The notes under the pieces: generated by a model
Told to the model about the DNA's origin: nothing
What the model saw: the letters and a program-made list of their open reading frames with translations, nothing else
Database searches by the model: none
Assembly (NCBI GenBank): GCA_007844125.1
Contig: CM017561.1
Location: 34,053,406-34,117,405 of the forward strand
Direction: 5' to 3'
DNA: 64,000 bases
DNA from: Sinonovacula constricta
Taxonomy: Eukaryota; Mollusca; Bivalvia; Cardiida; Solecurtidae
Shown: positions 12,805-22,135 of the stretch, piece by piece
Position numbering within the stretch: position 1 is the stretch's first letter
How the letters are laid out: every line of letters starts with the position of its first letter
Position numbers and translations under genes: made by a program

Positions 12805-13383
12805 CAGGGCTGGAAAAATACGCTAGCCCGACGTCCCGGACTAGTCAACATGTAGTTTCAGGCAACTGACCATTGGTCATTAAATTAGTCCCGGGCTAGT
12901 CATTAAATAGACGGCCGGACAAGTGACAATACACAGCGGTACCTAATTAGCGATGCAACCAATCAAGCTATCGCCTGGGGCGTTTTATCAACACCACGTA
13001 ATGGCTTCGCATAGACAATTCAAACGCATCCCAAAACAGCCAATCACAACGCGCGATACATCAACGCTTAACATGATCGGCCAATCAATGTGTTGGTGAC
13101 AAATAACGGCATTAATACTGCATATTGAAGTACATGTGATAAGTGATAATTGATTCGCGAACTTTTTAAACTCGGCACGCGAAGAGTAAAGGGATTAGAG
13201 CCAGGTAAGTCTCAGTTTGATGATCTTTACTTTCATTGTCATATCTGAATACAATAGCCCAATTAAACAATACTCGATGCCAATTAAGGTGGGTATAAGG
13301 TATATATTGGTACGAGATTGAAGATCATTTAATTTAAATCCATCGTCAAGTCTTTGCACAACGCAGTAGTAAAATATGCAGCC

Positions 13384-13944
13384 ATGTCACTCTTGAAAGT
13401 TTTTACATTTGGAAACACGAACTCTTACACTTTGAATGAAAATCAACAATCAAAGTCACAAACTGGCGGAAGTAAACGGCAACTTGAAGAATGCCCTAAC
13501 ACTCCAACGAAAATTAAGTCAGCAAAACTTGACAGCAAAACAATGTCAAAGGATCAGAAATACGAGGACAAGCGAGAGAGAAAATTTTTGGATAAGTGGC
13601 TTGCAGATTTTCCATGGCTTTCGTATAAAGAAGAGGAAGACTTGATGTTCTGTAGGATTTGTTCAAAGTATCCGAAGTTAGCTACATCAGCCAAGTTTCC
13701 CAATACCAACCCTGTGTTTGTGACTGGGTCAAACAACTTCAGAATAGAATCAATTCGCTCCCACGAGAATAGTGACCCTCACAAGAAATGTGCTACCCAG
13801 TACCTACATGACCAGGATGATGTGTTGATGGGTCAACCTGTGCCTGGAACGCCAGCTAAAGAATCGCCAATATTAAAGGCAATATTAAATCTTAAAAAAG
13901 GAGCAAGAAAAAATGAGAATGCTATTCAACTGTTAGCTATTTAA
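13384..13944 (+). CDS. hAT-type zinc-finger protein lacking the catalytic domain (copy 2)
   Basis: This encodes the same 186-aa protein as 10899-11459 with no difference visible: C90/C93/H127/H133/C136 zinc finger, no catalytic core. The same CCAAT cluster, leader donor and AATAAA (14006-14011) accompany it. Identity indicates a recent duplication, or sequence exchange between the copies. Confidence 0.75.
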   Translation: MSLLKVFTFGNTNSYTLNENQQSKSQTGGSKRQLEECPNTPTKIKSAKLDSKTMSKDQKYEDKRERKFLDKWLADFPWLSYKEEEDLMFCRICSKYPKLATSAKFPNTNPVFVTGSNNFRIESIRSHENSDPHKKCATQYLHDQDDVLMGQPVPGTPAKESPILKAILNLKKGARKNENAIQLLAI

Positions 13945-14005
13945 TCAGTTGTAACTTATTTATTCTTTACTTTTGTGTTAGATTATATGCTGTTTTACAG
14001 ACAAA

Positions 14006-14011
14006 AATAAA
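14006..14011 (+). terminator. Poly(A) signal of hAT-like ORF, copy 2
   Basis: AATAAA at the same relative position as in copy 1. Confidence 0.55.
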
Positions 14012-14162
14012 ACAAAAACTTGTTTATACCTTGTTAGTTAGTTATATATATGACAAATTAGTGTCCATTTATTGAAAATGATGCACATTTTCGGACAAGT
14101 CATCTTTGTCCTGGTTACTAGTCCGGGACTAGTAATGAAAAAGAAACTTTTTTCCAGCCCTG

Positions 14163-15937
14163 GTCTTACAGAAGGCATCCTGTGCTGTATAATGACTTGC
14201 ACAGATATATATGTCTCTTACAGAAGGCATCCTGTCCTGTATGATGACTTGCCCAGATATATATGTGTCTTACAGAAGGCATCCTGTCCTGTATGATGAC
14301 TTGCCCAGATATATATGTGTCTTACAGAAGGCATCCTGTCCTGTATGATGACTTGCTCAGATATATATGTGTCTCTTACAGAAGGCATCCTGTCCTGTAT
14401 GATGACTTGCCCAGATATATATGTGTCTCTTACAGAAGGCATCCTGTCCTGTATGATGACTTGCCCAGATATATATGTGTCTCTTACAGAAGGCATCCTG
14501 TCCTGTATGATGACTTGCCCAGATATATATGTGTCTCTTACAGAAGGCATCCTGTCCTGTATGATGACTTGCTCAGATATATATGTTCTCTTACAGAAGG
14601 CATCCTGTCCTGTATGATGACTTGCCCAGATATATATGTGTGTCTTACAGAAGGCATCCTGTCCTGTATGATGACTTGCCCAGATATATATGTGTCTCTT
14701 ACAGAAGGCATCCTGTCCTGTATGATGACTTGCCCAGATATATATGTGTCTCTTACAGAAGGCATCCTGTCCTGTATGATGACTTGCCCAGATATATATG
14801 TGTCTTACAGAAGCATCCTGTCCTGTATGATGACTTGCCCAGATATATATGTGTCTCTTACAGAAGGCATCCTGTCCTGTATGATGACTTGCCCAGATAT
14901 ATATGTGTCTTACAGAAGGCATCCTGTCCTGTATGATGACTTGCCCAGATATATATGTGTCTTACAGAAGGCATCCTGTCCTGTATGATGACTTGCACAG
15001 ATATATATGTGTGTCTTACAGAAGGCATCCTGTCCTGTATGATGACTTGCCCAGATATATATGTGTCTCTTACAGAAGGCATCCTGTCCTGTATGATGAC
15101 TTGCCCAGATATATATGTCTCTTACAGAAGGCATCCTGTCCTGTATGATGACTTGCCCAGATAAATATGTGTCTCTTACAGAAGGCATCCTGTCCTGTAT
15201 GATGACTTGCTCAGATATATATGTGTCTCTTACAGAAGGCATCCTGTCCTGTATGATGACTTGCCCAGATAAATATGTGTCTCTTACAGAAGGCATCCTG
15301 TCCTGTATGATGACTTGCCCAGATATATATGTCTCTTACAGAAGGCATCCTGTCCTGTATGATGACTTGCCCAGATATATATGTGTCTCTTACAGAAGGC
15401 ATCCTGTCCTGTATGATGACTTGCCCAGATATATATGTGTCTCTTACAGAAGGCATCCTGTCCTGTATGATGACTTGCCCAGATATATATGTGTCTTACA
15501 GAAGGCATCCTGTCCTGTATGATGACTTGCCCAGATATATATATGTCTTACAGAAGGCATCCTGTCCTGTATGATGACTTGCCCAGATATATATGTGTCT
15601 TACAGAAGGCATCCTGTCCTGTATGATGACTTGCCCAGATATATATGTGTCTCTTACAGAAGGCATCCTGTCCTGTATGATGACTTGCCCAGATATATAT
15701 GTGTCTCTTACAGAAGGCATCCTGTCCTGTATGATGACTTGCCCAGATATATATGTGTCTTACAGAAGGCATCCTGTCCTGTATGATGACTTGCCCAGAT
15801 ATATATGTGTCTCTTACAGAAGGCATCCTGTCCTGTATGATGACTTGCCCAGATATATATGTGTGTCTTACAGAATGTATCCTGTCCTGTATGATGACTT
15901 GCCCAGATATATATGTGTCTCTTACAGAAGGCATCCA
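14163..15937. repeat. ~53-bp tandem array, right segment (~33 copies)
   Basis: Continuation of the family. The first ~1.1 kb parallels 11678-12804 with small indels (TATATGTTCTC at about 14585 and AGAAGCATCC at about 14812). Units with GATAAATATG (15160-15280) appear only here. The last units (about 15865-15937) are mutated, then the array stops in unique sequence. Confidence 0.93.
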
Positions 15938-16251
15938 ACTATTTTTACCAATTTACAATGACCCGAAGAAATCAGATTTAAAAATATTGCAAATACTGTT
16001 CTTAGGACCAGCTTTGGACCAACATATTACCATATTTGTATGTTTGGTCATCACTTAGCAAGTTACAATTGTTTGCATATTTAGTTTTTAAAGATCTGTT
16101 GAAAACAGGTATATGAATAAATAAAAATCCCACAGGGAGCTACATGATCTTGATCTACACAATGTGCCTAAGCCTGGTTAATATATGCTTTCTTGGCTTA
16201 GAGGTTAGATTTTGGGTAGAACTAAATGCAGCTAAAAAAATGTGTCTTAAC
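15938..16251. other. Unique AT-rich spacer with a stray 59-bp-like unit
   Basis: No gene. At 16138-16185 a single degenerate unit (GGGAGCTACATGATCTTGATC, then CTACACAATGTG) resembles the 59-bp repeat at 345-2216, more than 13 kb away. Confidence 0.5.
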
Positions 16252-17566
16252 TAGGGATGTAAATCGAATTCCAAAACGATATTTGAATATTCGTAACGTG
16301 TATTTGAATTATATTCAAATATTTAGAACGAATTTATATTATAGTAGCACGTAATTTTCCATTACATTCAATGTGTTTATTCATTGTTAAATGTTTATTT
16401 CTGGCCGCAATTTACATTGCTAGCTTTACTTAATGCAGAAGCGGCGGTAGATTTATGATTTTATCATAGCATTTAATTTTAAAACGACGATTTCTTCTTT
16501 TTGAAATACAAATGGCAATATTATCAATCCGCCATTATCCAGTTTATAGTGAAGGACCAGACGGGGTGTCAGCGGTAATTTGCAAGAAAATACTGTCAGT
16601 GAAGAATGCCAGTAAATGCATAAACAATGTCATTGTGACTTAACAATTATTATTATTATTATTACTGAACTCTTATAAAAACTCTACAGAAACCAATCAA
16701 TGTTAAGATGACCTGCAAAGTCCCGTATAATATATACATTATCAATACGTCGCCTTAAACTTGGGTATCTTTTTGTTACGTGTTGTACTTCATGTAATTA
16801 CCTTTACAATTTAAAGGCATTTCATGTAATTAATTACTTATTTGTATTAACATATTAAAAGGGCTACTAAAGCTCCTTTTAATGTTAACATATCATTTTA
16901 ATAAAATCATATCATAATTTTATTAGATAAAATTGTAGAACACATGCAAAATAGCTCACAATTTTATATTTTACTCTACTAACCGCAAACAATGTATAAC
17001 AACAAAAAAATACATTAATGATAAAAAGAGGCATTTTCAAAAGGACAAAATGCGGGTGATACTGGATCGACTGTAAGACAATTGTGATTAGCTAAGGGCG
17101 TTTATCCGAAGCCATAACATGTCAATTAGAGACATTTAGTTACCAATACACAAGTTACAATTACGAACCATATGCCATATGCCTATGGGTGAAAGGTGAA
17201 GGTAAACAAAACCATTTGATGACGACAATTACTGTGATTGGCTAGTGTCAATAAGTATAGCCTTATATAATGTATTTATTACACACTATCGTCGCAGAAA
17301 ATTGTCGCAGCATTGAACTGACATGTGTGTTTATTGTACTTTGGCAACTGTTTCCACACCTGTATGGTGATGTGGGTGATGTGACTGGGTCTAAGTGGGA
17401 GAGGGGGCAGAGAAGGCGCTGTGCGCGGTAAGGTGATTTCATGCTGTTAACCAGATGGCAATTCGTTATCAGGAGACAAAAATGAAATAAAAATTATAAA
17501 ATATTCGAATCCCAAAATCTCTATTCGAATAGCGTCTTGATATTCGAATATTCATTAACTTCCCTA
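16252..17566. mobile_element. Non-autonomous hAT element with 8-bp target duplication
   Basis: The 1,315-bp element begins TAGGGATGTAAAT and ends in the complement of TAGGGAAGTTAAT. Both ends run into palindromic GAATATTCGAATAT-type sequence. It is flanked by the perfect 8-bp duplication GTCTTAAC (16244-16251 and 17567-17574). The TAGGG...CCCTA ends and 8-bp duplication are hAT hallmarks. The interior has no long ORF, an (ATT) run near 16646, and GC-richer islands at about 17340-17450. It is an internally rearranged passenger moved by an unseen transposase. Confidence 0.85.
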
Positions 17567-17574
17567 GTCTTAAC

Positions 17575-18160
17575 ACATCGTGCATCTCTGCACATGACCA
17601 AGATGCTCCAACCTTCATGATAAGAAGGTACATGTATTCAGATGACACTATCGAGATCTGGAGAGGTGTGAAACCTTTTTATAAGGATGTCTGCAATGCA
17701 CTCTGCTGAAAACTAGTAATTCATGACAAATAATAGAGGTATCTCATGACAAGCCCTAAAATATTTGGCAATACACATTTTTCCATGACTTGCTCCCTCC
17801 TATTTCATTATGCTGGCTGTTAACAGGTAGATGTAGAGAATCCTCTTACAGCAAATTGCCAATTTTCTTTTCTTATTATTGGTACAGGTATTATTGAGTT
17901 TGTGAGCATAAGTAAACAAAACGTTGTATTTGCTAAACACTTGCTGGTGAGAAAGGAAGTTATCATTAGCAATTTATGTATGAATTGCAAACATCCAGCT
18001 TTGGGCAAGAGGTGTCAGCCAACCTGATGAATAATACAAGACAAATATTTACAATGTGTATGATCCCTGTACCTTACACAGACTTGCCTTAATAGCAGTA
18101 ATGCATAGGTGGGGTTTAAGTGTACATTAATACACACCATCTTGTATAAGGGGTTCATGC
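17575..18160. other. Unique sequence, no gene seen
   Basis: Short frames only, with no splice-flanked exon or repeat end recognised. Confidence 0.4.
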
Positions 18161-18446
18161 AACTGCCCCTTAACTGTATTAAGGGCAACTGTACCTTGAA
18201 AATAGCACCAGGATGTTTTGACCCTTTGGATGATTGCCCCTTTGGACAGTTACCCCTTAAAGCTTCTAGGAAGACTGCCCGATTGGACACTTATCACTTA
18301 GAACAACTGCTCCTTGAAAATACTTCCTATGATGATTGTCCCTAGGTTGATTGCCCAATAGGACAAATCCGATTAAAAATGCTTCTTGGAATCCATTGAA
18401 AAAAGCTCACAGAATGATTGCCTTTAGGACCTTACTGCTCCTTGAA
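18161..18446. repeat. Degenerate left edge of 38-bp array
   Basis: Irregular pieces of the adjacent repeat are recognisable (ACTGCCCCTTA, GATGATTGCCCCT, CTTGAAAATA) but scrambled by substitutions and indels. A chance plus-strand frame of 78 codons covers this stretch and is not a gene. Confidence 0.7.
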
Positions 18447-19120
18447 AAGAGCTCCCAGGATGATTGCCCCTTAGGTCGATTGAAAAGAGCTCCCAGGATG
18501 ATTGCCCCTTAGGACAATTGAAAAGTGCTCCCAGGATGATTGCCCCTTAGGTTGATTGAAAAGAGCTCCCAGGATGATTGCCCCTTAGGTCAATTAAAAA
18601 GTGCTCCCAGGATGATTGCCCCTTAGGTTGATTGAAAAGAGCTCCCAGGATGATTGCCCCATAGGTTGATTGAAAAGAGCTCCCAGGATGATTGCCCCTT
18701 AGGACAATTGAAAAGTGCTCCCAGGATGATTGCCCCTTAGGTTGATTGAAAAGAGCTCCCAGGATGATTGCCCCTTAGGTCAATTGAAAAGTGCTCCCAG
18801 GATGATTGCCCCTTAGGTCGATTGAAAAGAGCTCCCAGGATGATTGCCCCTTAGGTCAATTGAAAAGTGCTCCCAGGATGATTGCCCCTTAGGACAATTG
18901 AAAAGAGCTTCCAGGATGATTGCCCCTTAGGACAACTGAAAAGAGCTCCCAGGATGATTGCCCCTTAGGACAACTAAAAGGAGCTTCCAGGATGATTGCC
19001 CCTTAGGACAACTGAAAAGAGCTTCCAGGATGATTGCTCCTTAGGACAACTGAAAAGAGCTTTCAGGATGATTGCCCCTTAGGACTATTGAAAAGAGCTC
19101 CCAGGATGATTGCCCCTTAG
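18447..19120. repeat. 38-bp tandem array, about 18 copies
   Basis: The unit is GAGCTCCCAGGATGATTGCC, then CCTTAGG and a variable (T/A)C(G/A)ATTGAAAA. For example, GCTCCC recurs at 18451 and 18489. Two variants, AAAAGAGCTCC and AAAAGTGCTCC, often alternate, giving a partial 76-bp dimer. After about 18890 the units change to AACTGAAAAGAGCTTCC. Confidence 0.93.
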
Positions 19121-19550
19121 GAAATTAATGCCTTTTGAAAATGATCCCTAGGATCAATGCTCCCTAAAAATGGACCCTAAAACAATATCCACTTGCTAAT
19201 ATTGCTTAATAAGAAAATAACTGCTTGATTATTTATAGCCATATTTGGTAATGAAACCAAAAGTTAGGAAAATTAGGTATATTATACCTACTTGACATAC
19301 TAGATTACTTAACTATTTCTAATTTAATTATTACAATAATTTTTTATTTCAACAACGATGATGTATATTTTAACTTGATGACATACATGTTCCAGTAAGT
19401 TAAATATCATTGCCATATCAAACATGCAATTATATAACCAACATAATATTATTTTATATGACTTGTGGATCTTTTTGTACAATGTCTAAGTATGTTAACA
19501 ATGTAAGACCATGTAAATCATAACATTGTTATTATGTTGTTGTTTTTTAG
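19121..19550. other. AT-rich spacer
   Basis: No gene. It ends in a pyrimidine-rich TTGTTGTTTTTTAG acceptor-like sequence that leads into the candidate exon at 19551. Confidence 0.4.
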
Positions 19551-19640
19551 AAAGCTTAAAGCTTGTGCTTGGGATCCTAGATCCAAAGTCTTGACTCATG
19601 GTGTAATTCTTAATGCAAGACTCAAAACTCATACCCTCAG
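19551..19640 (+). CDS. Candidate plus-strand exon (low support)
   Basis: A 90-nt segment is preceded by a strong acceptor (poly-T ending TTTTTTAG at 19550) and followed by CAG|GTAGGTAC. One frame is open and reads KLKACAWDPRSKVLTHG..., ending in KTHTLR. No partner exon was found on this strand, except for a possible open stretch at 20711-20803 with a poor acceptor. It could be a cryptic exon. The 32-bp array begins at its donor. Confidence 0.28.
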
Positions 19641-20602
19641 GTAGGTACTTCCAGGGTACTAGTTCTACTCAGGTAGGTCGACCAAGGTACTAGTTCTACA
19701 CAGGTAGATACTTCCAGGGAACGAGTTCTACTCAGGTAGGTACTTCCAGGATAATAGTTCTACTCAGGTAGATACTTCCAGGATAATAGTTCTACTCAGG
19801 TAGGTACTTCCAAGGTAATAGTTCTACTCAGGTAGGTACTTCCAGGGTAATAGTTCTACTCAGGTAGGTACTTCCAGGGTAATAGTGCTACTCAGGTAGA
19901 TACTTTCAGGGTACAAGTTCTACTCAGGTAGGTACTTTAAGGGTACTAGTTCTACTCAGGTAGGTACTTCAAGGGTACTAGTTCTACTCAGGTAGGTACT
20001 TCCAAGGTAATAGTTCTACTCAGGTAGGTACTTCAAGGGTACTAGTTCTACTCAGGTAGGTACTTCCAGGGTAATAGTTCTACTCAGGTAGATACTTCCA
20101 AGGTACTAGTTCTACACAGGTAGATACTTCCAGGGAACGAGTTCTACACAGGTAGGTACTTCCAGGGTACTAGTTCTACTCAGGTAGGTACTTCCAGGGT
20201 ACTAGTTCTACTCAGGTAGGTTGACCAAGGTACTAGTTCTACACAGGTAGATACTTCCAGGGAACGAGTTCTACTCAGGTAAGTACTTCCAGGGTAATAG
20301 TTCTACTCAGGTAGATACTTCCAGGATAATAGTTCTACTCAGGTAGGTACTTCCAAGGTAATAGTTCTACTCAGGTAGGTACTTCCAGGGTAATAGTTCT
20401 ACTCAGGTAGGTACTTCCAGGGTAATAGTTCTACTCAGGTAGATACTTCCAGGGTACAAGTTCTACTCAGGTAGGTACTTCAAGGGTACTAGTTCTACTC
20501 AGGTAGGTACTTCAAGGGTACAAGTTCTACTAAGGTAGGTACTTCAAGGGTACTAGTATTACTCAGGTAGGCACTTATATGGTACTAGTTCTACTCAGGA
20601 AG
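19638..20602. repeat. 32-bp tandem array, about 30 copies
   Basis: The unit is ACTCAGGTAGGTACTTCCAG followed by GGTA(A/C)TAGTTCT, period 32 (for example TACTTCC at 19741 and 19773). Every unit carries CAGGTAGGT, or the variants CAGGTAGAT and CAGGTAAGT. A distinctive unit with GACCAAGGTACTAG occurs at 19680 and 20223, so blocks of about 17 units (543 bp) were duplicated. Confidence 0.93.
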
Positions 20603-21173
20603 TGAACAATTGAGAAGAAAACTCGTTTTTCCTATTTACAAGAAAAGAAAAGTTGAATATATATTAATGTTACTAGATGTATACAGTTAATTTTAAAAAT
20701 GCTCTAAAGGTTGTGGACAACTCACCAATTGTCTGTGTTCCTCTTCCATCTGGCCGCTATAATAAAGACAAGCATAATAGTATAAGGTCATTGTCAAAAT
20801 AATGTAAGCTTTAAATTGTTTTCTTCTGTCATTTGGTTTTATTGAACTTGTGAATGTTAATAAATATGATGGTCAGTAAAGTTTGGCTTAAATGAAGGGA
20901 TTTAAAAAGATAATATTTTAAGGATTTATCTGATTAAGTATAAACAAATTGTATGCTTAAAAGTTGCCAATTAATTAAAAAAGAAAGCTCTGGTCTTGTA
21001 AAAAATGGGAAGACATCTGATATATTTTTATCCTGAGAACTATTTAAAATGACACAAAAAGCATTGTTTTGTAAGCAATTAGTAAATATTCCTTTGATTT
21101 TAATGATGCTTTTACATGTCTATCATCATATATTTAGTTGTCACCACTGTTGGCTCAAGTGTTGACCCTTATT
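20603..21173. other. AT-rich spacer with one candidate micro-exon
   Basis: Apart from the 31-nt candidate at 20726-20756 nothing is recognised. Confidence 0.4.
20726..20756 (-). CDS. Candidate 31-nt micro-exon of the minus-strand gene
   Basis: On the minus strand, CTTTATTATAG precedes and G|GTGAGT follows a 31-nt GC-richer segment. If entered in phase 0 from the 26414-26779 exon it reads RPDGRGTQTI and exits in phase 1. In another phase it reads GQMEEEHRQL. Good splice sites are the main support. Overlapping plus-strand sequence is also open (VVDNSPIVCVPLPSG...), so strand and coding status are unsure. Confidence 0.3.
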
Positions 21174-21686
21174 AAAATATGATCATATTCGACATGAAGG
21201 TATGATCATATTCAACATGAAGGTATGATTATATTCAACATGAAGGTATGATCCTATTCAACATGAAGGTATGATCCTATTCAACATGAAGGTATGATCA
21301 TATTCAACATGAAGGGATGATCCTATTCAACATGAAGGTATGATCATATTCAACATGAAGGGATGATCCTATTCGACATGAAGGTATGATCATATTCGAC
21401 ATGAAGGTATGATCATATTCAACATGAAGGTATGATCATATTCAACATGAAGGGATGATCCTATTCAACATGAAGGTATGATCATATTCAACATGAAGGG
21501 ATGATCCTATTCAACATGAAGGTATGATCATATTCAACATGAAGGTATAATCATATTCAACATGAAGGTATAATCATATTCAACATGAAGGGATGATCCT
21601 ATTCAACATGAAGGTATGATCATATTTAACATGAAGGGATGATCCTATTCAACATGAAGGTATGATCATATTCAACATTAAGAAAT
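21174..21686. repeat. 23-bp tandem array, about 22 copies
   Basis: The unit is CAACATGAAGGTATGATC followed by ATATT, period 23. Two variants, GGTATGATCATATT and GGGATGATCCTATT, often alternate as a 46-bp dimer. Most units contain the perfect palindrome TATGATCATA. Unrelated to the 23-bp family at the right end of the window. Confidence 0.92.
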
Positions 21687-22135
21687 TTTTCTCAATTGAT
21701 CAACTAAGGCACAATGATCAATGAACATGTCTTAATGTAAATGTCATATACTAGTGGTTACAACCTGTTTATTGACGGATGAAGTGACAATGAATTTATA
21801 TGCCGTCAGTGAAAACTGCTACTTTTATTTATCAAAATTTCTGAATCAATATTTTACCTTGCACTAGTTTGACTTGTATATCAAGGATAATGGAACAGCT
21901 TCATCTCATTCATTATTTCCTATACAACAATATTACGGAAAAATATACATACTTATTCACATGGAGAGATGGTTAGACTTGTAAAAATAATATCTCTTAA
22001 AAAAGTCTGCAAGGTCTTGACTTTGCTGTTTTAATACACAATAATATTTGTATCACAATTTTATGCATAGGTGACAACACATGATGCTGGAGACATTGCA
22101 GCGAATAGTATAAAACCTGATGCAATAATTCCCTG
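21687..22135. other. Unique AT-rich spacer
   Basis: No gene, exon or repeat recognised. Confidence 0.4.

Larger units (their letters stand above)
12805..14162 (+). mobile_element. hAT-like element, copy 2
   Basis: This lies exactly 2,485 bp downstream of copy 1 and appears identical by eye, including the ends, the promoter-like segment, the ORF and the poly(A) signal. The flanking array units also match on both sides. It therefore arose by duplication of a satellite-plus-transposon block and not by a second transposition. Confidence 0.85.
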
